DNA of 64,000 nt from Caulobacter soli (GTDB taxonomy: Bacteria; Pseudomonadota; Alphaproteobacteria; Caulobacterales; Caulobacteraceae): assembly GCF_011045195.1 (NCBI RefSeq), contig NZ_CP049200.1:310001-374000 (forward strand). Direction: 5' to 3'. A model generated the notes under the pieces. That model saw nothing but the letters and a program-made list of their open reading frames with translations, did not search any database and was not told the origin of the DNA. Position numbers and translations under genes: made by a program. Shown here piece by piece: positions 33,775 to 42,191 of the stretch. Every line of letters starts with the position of its first letter. Position 1 is the first letter of the stretch.

Positions 33775-35208
33775 GTGTTCTTGCCCCGTCTTGTCGAGCG
33801 ATCCCCGGCGCCAGCCTACCTGATCCCATTGGTCATCGGCTTGGGCCTTTTGATGCAAGGCCTGGAAGGGACGGCGATCGCCACGGCCTTGCCAACCATG
33901 GCCCGAGCCTTGGGCGAGAGTCCGGTTCGGCTCAATCTGGCGATCAGCGCGTACATGCTCAGCGTGGCGGTGTGCATCCCCGTCAGCGGCTGGATGGCCA
34001 ATCGATTTGGCGCGCGCAACGTGTTCTGCGCCGCCATGGCCCTCTTCGCCCTGTCTTCGACGCTGTGCGGCCTGTCGAGCAGTTTGCCTCAACTCATCGC
34101 CGCGCGGATTCTGCAAGGCGTCGCCGGCGCGCTGATGACGCCCGTGGGGCGGGTTGTCCTTCTACGCGCCACGCCCCGCGAGCAGATCGTCCAGGCCATG
34201 TCGATCCTCACCGTGCCGGCGGTTCTGGGGCCGATCATCGGACCATTGGTCGGCGGGCTGATCGTCGAGGCGGCGTCATGGCGATGGATCTTCTTTCTGA
34301 GCGCGCCCGTGGGCTTGGCCGGGGTGATCGCCGCCATCCTGATCATTCCAGACCTAGGCGGCGAGCCGGCCGGCCCTTTGGACTTGAGAGGCCTGGCCAT
34401 GGCCGGCGGCGGCGTGGCCGCGCTGGTGTCGGCCTTGGGCGAGGTGGGCCAATCCAACTGGCCGCCCTGCGCCATCGTCGGCGGGGTGACGCTTGGAGCC
34501 CTGTCGCTGCTGGCCTACGCCAGCCATGCTCGGCGCGCGCGCGCGCCCGTTCTGGACCTGTCGCTGCTGCGGTCGCCCCCCATGCAGGTCGCCATACTCG
34601 GCGGGGGGATCTGGCGGGTGGCCATGGGCGCCTCGCCGCTTTTGCTCGTGTTGCTGTTGCAGGTCGGCTTTGGGTTGCCGCCTCTGAAGTCCGCCGTGAT
34701 CTCGTTCGCCGGCGCGATGGGCGCTCTGCTGATGAAGGGGCCGGCGACCCTGCTGCTGCGACGATACGGGTTTCGGCGCGTCCTGATCGTCAATGGCGTG
34801 CTGACCAGCGTTCTGTTGGGCGGCATCGGCCTGTTTCAAGCGTCAACGCCGCACGCGATGATTTTCGGATTGCTGTTGATCGGCGGCTTTCTTCGCTCTC
34901 TGCAGTTCACCGCTCTGGGGACGCTTTGCTATGCCGATGTTCCCGACACGGCGTTGGGCGGCGCAAGCGCGCTGGCCAGCACGACCCAGGAACTCGCTCA
35001 AAGCCTGGGCGTGGCCGCGGCGGCGGTGACCTTGCAGAGCCTGCTGGTGCTGCGCCATGGCGAGGCGTTGTCGGGGCAGGATATCTCGATCAGTTTCTTC
35101 GTCATGGGCGGCCTGTCGTTGCTGGCGTTGCCGCTCTTTGGTCGACTGCCCGCGGGCGCGGGCGACGTTTTGAGCGGACGATCTGGCGTGGCGATCGTCA
35201 AGGTCTAG
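33775..35208 (+). CDS. MFS multidrug transporter, DHA2/EmrB-like
   Basis: A 477-residue inner-membrane transporter with about 14 hydrophobic helices. The signature motif A region reads SGWMANRFGARNVFCAAMAL, and an early LLMQGLEGTAIATALPTMAR is typical of EmrB-type drug:H+ antiporters. A MARILQGVAGALMTPVGR-like segment (IAARILQGVAGALMTPVGRV) follows. The start is GTG at 33775. A MarR-type regulator gene lies 138 bases downstream on the same strand and may control it. The exported compound is unknown. Confidence 0.88.
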   Translation: MFLPRLVERSPAPAYLIPLVIGLGLLMQGLEGTAIATALPTMARALGESPVRLNLAISAYMLSVAVCIPVSGWMANRFGARNVFCAAMALFALSSTLCGLSSSLPQLIAARILQGVAGALMTPVGRVVLLRATPREQIVQAMSILTVPAVLGPIIGPLVGGLIVEAASWRWIFFLSAPVGLAGVIAAILIIPDLGGEPAGPLDLRGLAMAGGGVAALVSALGEVGQSNWPPCAIVGGVTLGALSLLAYASHARRARAPVLDLSLLRSPPMQVAILGGGIWRVAMGASPLLLVLLLQVGFGLPPLKSAVISFAGAMGALLMKGPATLLLRRYGFRRVLIVNGVLTSVLLGGIGLFQASTPHAMIFGLLLIGGFLRSLQFTALGTLCYADVPDTALGGASALASTTQELAQSLGVAAAAVTLQSLLVLRHGEALSGQDISISFFVMGGLSLLALPLFGRLPAGAGDVLSGRSGVAIVKV

Positions 35209-35346
35209 GCGCGGACGGCGGGCAGAGGTCCTGGGTGAAAGTCTAGACCTAGGCCTCGTCTCTATGCGTCTTTCGGCGGTCCGCGGCGACAGGGATGGAT
35301 CGATCGAACACTATACGAGCCCGATAATCGCGTGCGATAGACACGC

Positions 35347-35799
35347 ATGAACACTGAAATCCGCGAACTCCACATCGCGATGATGGATCTGGTGGGCTTG
35401 GCCAACGGCCCCCAGGCCGACGTGGCGCTGATCCGCGAAGCGGGTCTTTCCCTGGATCGCGCTCTTTTTCCGCTGCTCAGCCGGATCGAGCGGAAGGGGC
35501 CCATCGGGGTGGTGGAGTTGGCCGATCTGTCGGGGCGCGATCACTCCGTGGTCAGCCGTCAGGTCGCCAAGCTCGAAAGCCTGGGTCTTGTGGACCGTCG
35601 GCCCGGCGTTCCGGACCGCCGCGTGCGCGAAGCGGTCATCACCGACAAGGGCCGGAGCGTCATTGAAGCGCTGGACGCGGCGCGTGCGCGTCTGGTGGGT
35701 CCCATGCTCGAAACCTGGACCCCGGAGGATCGACAGAGCCTGATCCGCCTTCTTCGCCGCTTCGTCGACGAAGCGGCCGCCGGCCTCAAGTCGTCCTAG
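35347..35799 (+). CDS. MarR family transcriptional regulator
   Basis: A 150-residue winged-helix regulator. The DNA-binding core reads GVVELADLSGRDHSVVSRQV, then LVDRRPGVPDRRVREAVIT, the wing with the DRR signature of MarR proteins. Helices at both ends form the dimer. MarR proteins usually repress a nearby efflux pump and are released by aromatic ligands. The EmrB-like gene directly upstream is the likely target. A small hairpin GCGCCG-AGAA-CGGCGC lies just after the stop at 35807-35822. Confidence 0.88.
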   Translation: MNTEIRELHIAMMDLVGLANGPQADVALIREAGLSLDRALFPLLSRIERKGPIGVVELADLSGRDHSVVSRQVAKLESLGLVDRRPGVPDRRVREAVITDKGRSVIEALDAARARLVGPMLETWTPEDRQSLIRLLRRFVDEAAAGLKSS

Positions 35800-35840
35800 C
35801 CCCTGTGCGCCGAGAACGGCGCTGGGCGGTCCGGCGCCGG

Positions 35841-35945
35841 CCAAAAAAGAGGCCCGGCGGTTGACGCCGGGCCAGTCATAGGGAGGAAACGCCCAGGAAG
35901 GGCAGAAGCGAAATCGCTTCACGGTTCCTAGCTAGAGGGGACCAG
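35841..35945 (-). ncRNA. Candidate small RNA with CCUCCC seed and intrinsic terminator
   Basis: Read leftwards, this stretch forms three hairpins: GAAGCG-ATTT-CGCTTC (35920-35905), GCCC-TTCCT-GGGC (35903-35891) and a perfect terminator stem GGCCCGGCG-N5-CGCCGGGCC (35873-35851) followed by TCTTTTTT. Between the second and third hairpins lies an unpaired TTTCCTCCCTA, complementary to Shine-Dalgarno sequences. No minus-strand gene lies nearby to need a terminator. The 5' end and promoter are not defined. The plus-strand reading has no T-tract. Inference from structure only. Confidence 0.4.
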
Positions 35946-36138
35946 GCCGTGCTCAAATCGAGAAAACCTCAAAGCCGCCTTAGCGAAACATCGGCTCCAG
36001 AGGGCACGACCGTGCGGAGCGCGGAACCGCTCGCCGCCGATCCGGCCGCAAGGCGGGCGCGACGCGCTTTCAAATGGCGGCGTATGAACTACGGGAACAG
36101 CCCGGGCCGGTCGCCAGGGGCCAACAATGGGGGCGCGC

Positions 36139-36609
36139 ATGTACCGAAAGATCATCCTGGCGTTCGACGGCAGCCAAGAGGCCCGGCTGGCGCTTCGGGA
36201 AGGAGCCTTGTTGGCCCGGCGCTACGACGCCAGGGTCTGGTTGCTCTGTGTCCTTGCCGACAACGCCGCCCTGACGATGGCGCAGGGCGTCCAACCCGGC
36301 GCGGCCGAGCATCTCCTGGCGGCCAGCGGCGAAATGGTCGACGAAGGACTGGCCAAGCTTCGGGAATTTGGCCTTGAGGCCTCTGGCCATGTCGTCCGAG
36401 GCGACCCCGCGCCAACGATCAGCGCGTTCGTACGCGAGGTCGGCGCTGACCTGGTTGTCCTTGGCCACCGGCGTCGCAGTTTTCTGGAGCGCTGGTGGTC
36501 GGGGCCCTCGGGCGCCTATATCGTCGACAACACCGATTGCAGCCTTCTGGTCGCGCGCAGGCCCATCAGCGACGCGGAGTTCGCCGCCGAGCTGGCGCGG
36601 TGTTCCTAA
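36139..36609 (+). CDS. Universal stress protein (UspA) family
   Basis: A 156-residue Usp-domain protein: MYRKIILAFDGSQEARLALR at the start, a central helix-strand region and VREVGADLVVLGHRRRSFLE near the end. The ATP-binding GxxG-x9-GS motif is incomplete (GHRRRSFLERWWSGPSG), so it may belong to the non-nucleotide-binding type. It ends SLLVARRP plus a short tail. The ATG at 36127 is an alternative start four codons earlier. The role is probably stress protection. Confidence 0.85.
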   Translation: MYRKIILAFDGSQEARLALREGALLARRYDARVWLLCVLADNAALTMAQGVQPGAAEHLLAASGEMVDEGLAKLREFGLEASGHVVRGDPAPTISAFVREVGADLVVLGHRRRSFLERWWSGPSGAYIVDNTDCSLLVARRPISDAEFAAELARCS

Positions 36610-36699
36610 AGGCTGGGCGCGGCTCGCGGCCACGGGGGTCGGGCCGGTCGCGCCTTGATGTCCCGGGGCGATTTCGCGCGAGGACAGGGCGGCAAAGCC

Positions 36700-37638
36700 A
36701 TGAGGATCGTCTACCTCGATCAGAACAAATGGATCGCCCTGGCCCAGGCGGTGAAATCGCCGTCGGCCCATCCGGCCGCGCGCCGCGTGCTCGAGGCTGT
36801 CGTCCCAGCGCTGGAGGCCGGTGAGCTCCTGTTGCCCTTGACGGCGACGAACCTCTACGAGACCCAGAAGGTCAATCGTCTGGAGCGTCGGTACGACCTG
36901 GCCGTCACCCAGGTCACGCTCAGCGGAGGCTGGGTGTTTCGGGGACTTCATCGCCGGCTCGAACACGAGGTGGCCGCGGTTCTGGCCGCCTTTTTCAGCC
37001 GCCCGCCGCCCTTGGCCGAGGACCGCTGGTTTCTGTCGCAGGTCTTTTTCGAATCCATCTCCGAAGCCGACGACCCGCGTCTGGAAGGGCCAGCCGCGCT
37101 CCTGGCGCGGGATGTCCTTCGCGACCCGCAAGGGTGGATGATGCGCTATCTGATGGAAACGCCGGACGCGGTGCGCACCGAGGCGATCCGACGCTTCGAC
37201 CAAGGTTGTGACGCCTTGCGCGCTCGGATCGAGGATCGCCGAAGCCGGCATCGCGACCAGCCTGCCAGCATGCGGCGCAAGATCTATCGCGCGCTCACCG
37301 CCATCGAGCAGCAGGACGTCTTCATGGGCGTCGCCGAGCGGATGGGCCTGTTCAAGGCCGAGCTCGGCGCCAACAATGGCGCGGGCCTGCGCGCGATCCT
37401 TCGCGACACGCCGACCTTCGACATCGAAACCGAGATCGTGCTGCGCCTGGAGGCTCAGCCGCGCCCGATCGACAACAACGATATGCGCGACCTGAGGTCG
37501 TTCAGCACGGTCCTGGCCTACAGCGACCTGGTCATCGCCGAAAACCAGTTCACCAATCTCGCCCGCCAGGCCGGCCTCGATCGTAAGTACGACGTTCGCC
37601 TGGAAACGGACCTGGAGGCCTTGCTGGCGGTGCTTTGA
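36700..37638 (+). CDS. PIN-like domain protein, candidate nuclease
   Basis: A 312-residue protein. The N-terminus MRIVYLDQNKWIALAQAV has the first acidic strand typical of PIN-like RNases, followed by LTATNLYETQKVNR with a conserved-type Glu. The C-terminal part has DNNDMRDLRSFSTVLAYSDL with clustered Asp residues, then IAENQFTNLARQAGLD, as expected for the closing acidic positions. The middle third (about residues 85-200) is helical and unassigned. No small antitoxin precedes it, so it is not a standard VapBC toxin. It is adjacent to HEPN and HNH genes. A longer TTG start lies at 36655. Confidence 0.6.
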   Translation: MRIVYLDQNKWIALAQAVKSPSAHPAARRVLEAVVPALEAGELLLPLTATNLYETQKVNRLERRYDLAVTQVTLSGGWVFRGLHRRLEHEVAAVLAAFFSRPPPLAEDRWFLSQVFFESISEADDPRLEGPAALLARDVLRDPQGWMMRYLMETPDAVRTEAIRRFDQGCDALRARIEDRRSRHRDQPASMRRKIYRALTAIEQQDVFMGVAERMGLFKAELGANNGAGLRAILRDTPTFDIETEIVLRLEAQPRPIDNNDMRDLRSFSTVLAYSDLVIAENQFTNLARQAGLDRKYDVRLETDLEALLAVL

Positions 37639-37661
37639 GCGTGGGCGCGGGCCCGGCTCGT

Positions 37662-38813
37662 CTAAAGCTCGCCCCCGCCCCGAGCGTGGCGCTCAGGGGC
37701 GGGGGCCGCCGGCTCCATTTGGGTGTCGACCTGCAGCCGTTCGGCGAAGCGCAACAATCCGTAGCGCACGATCCGCTCCAGTCCGATGAAGGTCGGCGCC
37801 GCGGCCAAGGTCTTGGCGAACGCCTTGTCCTGGACCATCGGGCGTCCGGACTGGACCTCTTCCATGGCCGTCCCGCGCGGCGCCACCCAGTCGCCGAAGG
37901 TCTCCCCGCTGTGGACGTACGCGCTTCGCAGGTCGTAGGCCGCGCCGAGCACCTTTCGAAACTCCTCGCGTCGCAAGCGTGCATAGGAGGTCTGGGCCTC
38001 GGCCCGGTCGAAGAAGGGCGCATCGACCAGGTGGCGGAACGTCGCCACGAAGCGCGCCTTCACCGAGCGCAGTTTCTTGCGCATGGCCCGGGCGATCGGC
38101 GCGCCGCCGGCGAGCTCGTTTGCGATCCGCGCCAACTGCTCCTGGGTCTTGGCGTCGAGGAGCTGGTCTTGCGGGATATCGATCGCGGTCGAAAGAATTT
38201 CGCCGGCGGTGATCAGATGCAGATAGGCCACCTCGATGTCGGGCTCGGCCGCTTGCAGCGCGCGCAGGTAATATTTCGCGGCCCCGCGAAAGATTGAAGC
38301 GTCGTGAGATCGTCCGGCTTGACCGAACATCAGGGGGGTCAGGCGCGCGACCTGGCTTAGCGATAAGTCAAAGCCAAGATCGGCGCGCCGGCTGGCGGTG
38401 TTGGACGGAAAGGCTCCATCGGCGATCTGGTCCATGGCCCGCAGGTTGGGCAGGCCGAAAAGTCCGCTGAACTCCAGCGCCCCATGGTTGTCGAAACGCT
38501 TGCCATAGAGGACGGCGAGATAGGTGCACATCATGTCGGCCACGTGCTCATAGGTGGGAATGATGACCCCGCCCTGATCCGCCGCCGCGGTGCGAAACGC
38601 CAGGGTGAAGGCGTAGCGCCCGCCGTTGGCGGCGGTGCGGCGCTGATACCCGGCCCGGTCGCGCAGACCCGGCAGGGCTTCGGCGATCGTCAGGGCCGGT
38701 GACTGGAACCGATCGGCAAGATCGCAGGTCGAAGAAATCAGGAACTTGGCGACGTCCCGGTCGGGCGCCGGCGGCTTGGCGGCGCCTGTCGCGTCTTGCG
38801 TTTCTGAGTTCAC
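37662..38813 (-). CDS. Apea-like HEPN domain protein, candidate RNase
   Basis: A 383-residue protein. The C-terminal half looks like an Apea-like HEPN domain: GAAKYYLRALQAAEPDIEVA, YLHLITAGEILS, and AYDLRSAYVHSGETFG, which carries the R-x4-H catalytic motif of HEPN ribonucleases. The N-terminal half (about 1-190) contains a mixed alpha/beta region with YAFTLAFRTAAADQGGVIIP and is unassigned. The GTG at 38813 has a good ribosome site (GAGGGGA); GTG at 38831 is an alternative. The gene lies convergent to the PIN-like gene with 23 bases between stops. The target RNA is unknown. Confidence 0.6.
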   Translation of the reverse strand: MNSETQDATGAAKPPAPDRDVAKFLISSTCDLADRFQSPALTIAEALPGLRDRAGYQRRTAANGGRYAFTLAFRTAAADQGGVIIPTYEHVADMMCTYLAVLYGKRFDNHGALEFSGLFGLPNLRAMDQIADGAFPSNTASRRADLGFDLSLSQVARLTPLMFGQAGRSHDASIFRGAAKYYLRALQAAEPDIEVAYLHLITAGEILSTAIDIPQDQLLDAKTQEQLARIANELAGGAPIARAMRKKLRSVKARFVATFRHLVDAPFFDRAEAQTSYARLRREEFRKVLGAAYDLRSAYVHSGETFGDWVAPRGTAMEEVQSGRPMVQDKAFAKTLAAAPTFIGLERIVRYGLLRFAERLQVDTQMEPAAPAPERHARGGGEL

Positions 38814-38942
38814 GCTTGGATTTCCCCTCACCGGCGCCGCGCCGCCCGCTCACGTCTTGTGACATCAGCCCATGGCAAGGCGCAGCCGACAACTATAGCG
38901 TGCCATCCGCGTCGGGACGATCAAGCGGGGACCTCAAAGACG

Positions 38943-40304
38943 ATGGCCAAGACCTGTCTGGTGTGCGGCAAGAAGGCCGGCTCGGCGGAACATATCTTTC
39001 CGGCCGCGCTGGGCGGGCGGCGGACCAATCGCGGGATCTATTGCACCTTGCACAACAACGGCTACGGGCCGCTGGCCGAGGAGCTCACCTGTCAGCTGGA
39101 GGTCTTCAACGCTCAGCTGGGCGTCGTTCAGGACCATTCCAAGCGCGTGCGGCCAGCGGCTTTCACCGAGGTGTCCACCGGCCACCGGATCGATGTCACC
39201 GACCAGACCGCGGTCTTCGGAGGTCCCGACACGATCGCGCCGGGCGAGCACACCCTGGCCTTTTCAAGTCTGGAGCAGGCTCGAGACTGGGCGGCGCGAC
39301 AAGCGCGCAAGGGCATGAAGGTGGAGTTCATCGGCCAGGGCGTGACCGACACCTACCTGCCCGGCGTCCTGCACGCCCAGATCACTCTGGGCGGCCCCGC
39401 CGGGCTGCGGGCCATCGGCTATATCGGTCAGACCTTCCTGGCGCACGCGTTCGCCGACATCGCGCGACAACCAAGCCTCAAGCCTTTCATCGACCATACC
39501 TATCAGGGCGGCGACGATCCGTTGGTATGGTGGGACCACGACCCGCCGCCCCAGATTTTGACCAGCCATTTTCCGTTTGGCCATCGCATCGTGGTGGGGG
39601 TGGACGCCGCGCAAGGCGTCGCCTACGGGCGCGTATCGCTGTTTTCGTCCCTGCATTTCGCCATGATCTTTGGTCCGGCCGTCGGCCTCGCCGACCAGAT
39701 CCGGATCTTCGACATTGATCCCCTGGCGTTGAAGGCGCCGGTGGATCTTCAGGAAACGGTTCCCGCCCAAGCCTGGCCCGCGCCGACCCGGCCCCTGGAC
39801 ATGGCCTCGGAGATGACCCGCGAGATCACGAGCGGGCGCGCCCTGGAGCGGATCACCGGGCTCTTCGCGCGCATCCAGGATCGCGAGCGCGAGCTGGCCG
39901 CGGCGGCGTTGCACGCCCAGATCACGCAGTTGGGCGAGATCGCGGCTCATGAGCGCCGAGAACGGCTCTTCGACCTGGTGTGGGGTGAACGTCAACGGGT
40001 CCTGGGCATGTTGCGCAGGGTGGCGGACGAGCTTTCGGAATCGGAGGTCGCCGTCGGCCTGCTGAGACTTGGTCTGGATCCGGCCACGCTGGTCGCCAGC
40101 GACCCGGCCGCGAGCGATGGCCTTACCGAGGGCGCGCGCGGCGCTCTGCTACGGGCCAGCGTGGCTCTGTCCGAACAAATGGCGGCCGACATGGCCGGGG
40201 AGGGCCTGACCGCGGCGCGGCTCAAACATTGGATATCCAGCGGCGAGGCCCATGCCGTCGTGCTGAAGGCCGCCTTGGCGCCGATGTTGGAAATTCTGGC
40301 TTAG
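38943..40304 (+). CDS. HNH-like zinc-finger protein, candidate nuclease
   Basis: A 453-residue protein whose N-terminus reads like an HNH_5-type domain: CLVCGKKAGSAEHIFPAALG, then YCTLHNNGYGPL. CxxC and CxxH would bind zinc, and EH-(I) carries the catalytic His. The rest is unassigned: a beta-rich middle (IDVTDQTAVFGGPDTIAPGE) and a helical C-terminal third (RIQDRERELAAAALHAQITQ). It diverges from the HEPN gene. Its TAG overlaps the stop of the convergent membrane gene at 40301. It could be a DNA nuclease, sensor or modification-dependent enzyme. Confidence 0.6.
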   Translation: MAKTCLVCGKKAGSAEHIFPAALGGRRTNRGIYCTLHNNGYGPLAEELTCQLEVFNAQLGVVQDHSKRVRPAAFTEVSTGHRIDVTDQTAVFGGPDTIAPGEHTLAFSSLEQARDWAARQARKGMKVEFIGQGVTDTYLPGVLHAQITLGGPAGLRAIGYIGQTFLAHAFADIARQPSLKPFIDHTYQGGDDPLVWWDHDPPPQILTSHFPFGHRIVVGVDAAQGVAYGRVSLFSSLHFAMIFGPAVGLADQIRIFDIDPLALKAPVDLQETVPAQAWPAPTRPLDMASEMTREITSGRALERITGLFARIQDRERELAAAALHAQITQLGEIAAHERRERLFDLVWGERQRVLGMLRRVADELSESEVAVGLLRLGLDPATLVASDPAASDGLTEGARGALLRASVALSEQMAADMAGEGLTAARLKHWISSGEAHAVVLKAALAPMLEILA

Positions 40305-40747
40305 CCGGTCGATCCGGAGGTCGGCGTGGCTTGGGCCTGCGGCGGCGCGTAGAGCGCCTTCTGCTGCGCCTTGACCAGGTGGAAGAGGCTGGCCTGGCGC
40401 AGAGACTGGGCATCCATGGCGAAGGCGTACTTCGCCGAGCGCAGGGCGAACTCCCGGCGGGCCGCGGCGTTGGCCGCCAGGCGCGCGGCGATCGGGGCGA
40501 GGACGCCGGCGGCCAGCAGCGGAAGATAGGCGCCCACGCGCTTGTCGGCGGGGACGAGCGCCAGGCCGGCCGCCAGGACGAGGAAGACCAGCCCCGCCAA
40601 CAGGCCGCCGATCAGGCGCGGCTTGAGGATCAGCATCCAGAGCAGGTCGCCCACGGCCCAGACCCAGGCGCCGATCACGGCCCCGATCGCGGCCAGGGCG
40701 ATCACGACGGCCAACAGCGCGGTGATGATCGCGGCGATTTCAGACAT
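40301..40747 (-). CDS. Small membrane protein of unknown function
   Basis: A 148-residue protein not recognised as a known family. It has two strong helices at the N-terminus (IAAIITALLAVVIALAAIGA and the following VWAVGDLLWMLIL), a third (GGLLAGLVFLVLAAGLALV) and a fourth (LPLLAAGVLAPIAARLAAN). A charged cytosolic tail follows and ends Gln/Pro-rich. Its start overlaps the end of the next upstream membrane gene by 8 bases, so the two are coupled. It is the last of a three-gene operon. Confidence 0.65.
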   Translation of the reverse strand: MSEIAAIITALLAVVIALAAIGAVIGAWVWAVGDLLWMLILKPRLIGGLLAGLVFLVLAAGLALVPADKRVGAYLPLLAAGVLAPIAARLAANAAARREFALRSAKYAFAMDAQSLRQASLFHLVKAQQKALYAPPQAQATPTSGSTG

Positions 40748-41609
40748 CGGCCGACGTTTCCGGCTGGTCCTGCGAAGGAGCGCTGTTCTGATCGGCCTCG
40801 TCAGCGGCCTCGTCGCGCAGCGCCTCGTCCAGACGATTGAGGATAACGATGGTTTCGATCCTTTCGGCCGACAGGTGAACGACGCCGCCGACCCATTGGG
40901 GATCGTAGATCTCGAACTCGGGCTGACGCGCCAGTTGACGACGCACCCGGCTTTCAGCCAATCGCTCGCCGCCGGAGCGCCCGGCGATCAGTTCGTAGAC
41001 GAAGCGTTGCGGTTGGCCCAGGCTGACGCTCTTGACCTCGCCGTCGGCGCTCAGGCGCAACTCGTCGATGGGGCCAGAATATCCCACGCCGCGCCCGTCC
41101 TCGGTGATCTTCAACGTGACGAAGCCGATCGGCGTGTAGTCGTGACGCAGCGGCTGCAGGAAGTGCTTGTCGGCCCACCCGACGCCGCGCAGATCCTGGC
41201 CTTCGAAGGCCAGGTTGACGCCCTGGCTCATCAGGGTCCGCGCCACCACGGCGCATTCGAAGACGATGAGCCACAGCAGGCCGTAGAGGTCGCCGACCTT
41301 GGCGTTGTCGACCCTGGCGACCAGCAGTCCCACGGCGGCGGGGTAGGGGTTGTGGGCGTTGGGCAGCCGGGGCAGGTCCAGGGCGTTCCACTCGCGGACC
41401 GCCCGCACCATCAGCTCGACCGCCATGACGCCGATCATGTGCACCGCCAGCGAGATGGCGAAGGTGACGAAGAGGCTGTTGACCGCCGTCAGCGGCAGCT
41501 CGGGCCGACGGGCCGTCTGCCGATTTCCCCGAAAGTTCCAGACCGCCAGACCGGTCAGCCCGGGCAGCAGCAGCAGCAGGCAGACGAAGAACGAAGTTGT
41601 CAGACCCAT
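40740..41609 (-). CDS. Membrane protein, DUF6338-like layout, unknown function
   Basis: A 289-residue protein. An N-terminal helix (FFVCLLLLLPGLTGLAVWNF), a second (SLFVTFAISLAVHMIGVMAV) and a third (LYGLLWLIVFECAVVARTLM) are followed by a soluble beta-rich domain: PIGFVTLKITEDGRGVGYSG, then GEVKSVSLGQ and EIYDPQWVGGVVHLSAERIE. The arrangement resembles DUF6338 membrane proteins, but this is a weak match from memory. The acidic Gln/Asp tail is probably disordered. It lies 4 bases from the small upstream gene and overlaps the downstream membrane gene. Confidence 0.6.
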   Translation of the reverse strand: MGLTTSFFVCLLLLLPGLTGLAVWNFRGNRQTARRPELPLTAVNSLFVTFAISLAVHMIGVMAVELMVRAVREWNALDLPRLPNAHNPYPAAVGLLVARVDNAKVGDLYGLLWLIVFECAVVARTLMSQGVNLAFEGQDLRGVGWADKHFLQPLRHDYTPIGFVTLKITEDGRGVGYSGPIDELRLSADGEVKSVSLGQPQRFVYELIAGRSGGERLAESRVRRQLARQPEFEIYDPQWVGGVVHLSAERIETIVILNRLDEALRDEAADEADQNSAPSQDQPETSADV

Positions 41610-41613
41610 GCGG

Positions 41614-41805
41614 CTAGGCCGCTTTCGTCACCCGAACAACCCGCAGTTCACCGCTTTCGGCATCGCGCTCGAGGGCCATCTGGACCTTGTTGTCCCGCGT
41701 GGGAGCCGGTTGGTCGACAAACTTCTGCACGAGCTTCCAGTAGCCGCCCGCCTTGCGCGCGGCGCGCGCCACGACATCCTGCTGCTTCAAGCTCACGCCG
41801 TTCAC
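41614..41805 (-). CDS. Small hypothetical protein, first in membrane operon
   Basis: A 63-residue basic protein. The GTG start at 41805 has a strong ribosome site (GGAGG, 7 bases before) and begins with NGVSLKQQDVVARAARKAGG; an ATG at 41934 gives an unsupported extension. The sequence has no hydrophobic segment and ends VTKAA. No family is recognised. The 4-base gap to the next gene marks it as part of the operon with the two membrane proteins, perhaps as a regulator or small partner. Confidence 0.6.
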   Translation of the reverse strand: MNGVSLKQQDVVARAARKAGGYWKLVQKFVDQPAPTRDNKVQMALERDAESGELRVVRVTKAA

Positions 41806-42136
41806 GGCCGATCCTCCAGGCCAGCCCTCGGGCCGGTATGATTTATATATGGGTGAGTTCTTTAAAGGTTGCAAAGCGTTTGAGCCTGGCTGTCCGCAAG
41901 GGCTCATTGACGGCGGCCTTCCGTTTCGCCCCAATCGTGACGAGGAGACAAGCTCAGGATCACGCCCGCCAATCTGTTCGCCATCGCGAACAGCCGCGAA
42001 GGCGGTCGTGACCCGTGTGATGATTTTGAGCCGGGACGGAGCGCCTCGCGGTCGTGGGGCGCAAGTCGTTCGGGAGATCCTCGGAAAGAATGGAAGGCAG
42101 GCCGCCTTGCGGGGAGCGGACGACCGCCCTTGCTCG
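41806..42136. other. Intergenic stretch upstream of the membrane operon
   Basis: About 330 bases without a supportable gene. The part near 41838-41875 is AT-rich. On the minus strand TTGCAA followed 17-19 bases later by CATATATAA could be a promoter for the membrane operon. The remaining DNA is GC-rich, has short open frames in several phases, and shows no recognisable protein similarity. Confidence 0.35.
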
Positions 42137-42178
42137 CCGCACCGAAGCGGAGAACGGTCATCCTACCGTCCGGTGCGG
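42137..42178 (-). terminator. Nested hairpin after the SDR gene
   Basis: Outer arms CCGCACCG (42137-42144) and CGGTGCGG (42171-42178) enclose a second stem ACGGT (42154-42158) / ACCGT (42165-42169). It starts 13 bases past the stop of the SDR gene. There is no T-tract, so it is either a processing/stability structure or a weak terminator. Confidence 0.45.
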
Positions 42179-42191
42179 CCGCGACGGGAGT

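Noticed and set aside
34525..34550. CG-dinucleotide run GGCGCGCGCGCGCCC
   Set aside because: Lies inside the MFS gene, where it encodes Arg/Ala codons. Normal for a GC-rich genome.
41935..42191. Possible gene in the gap between the membrane operon and the SDR
   Set aside because: Several overlapping short frames with no consistent codon preference, no ribosome site and no recognisable sequence.
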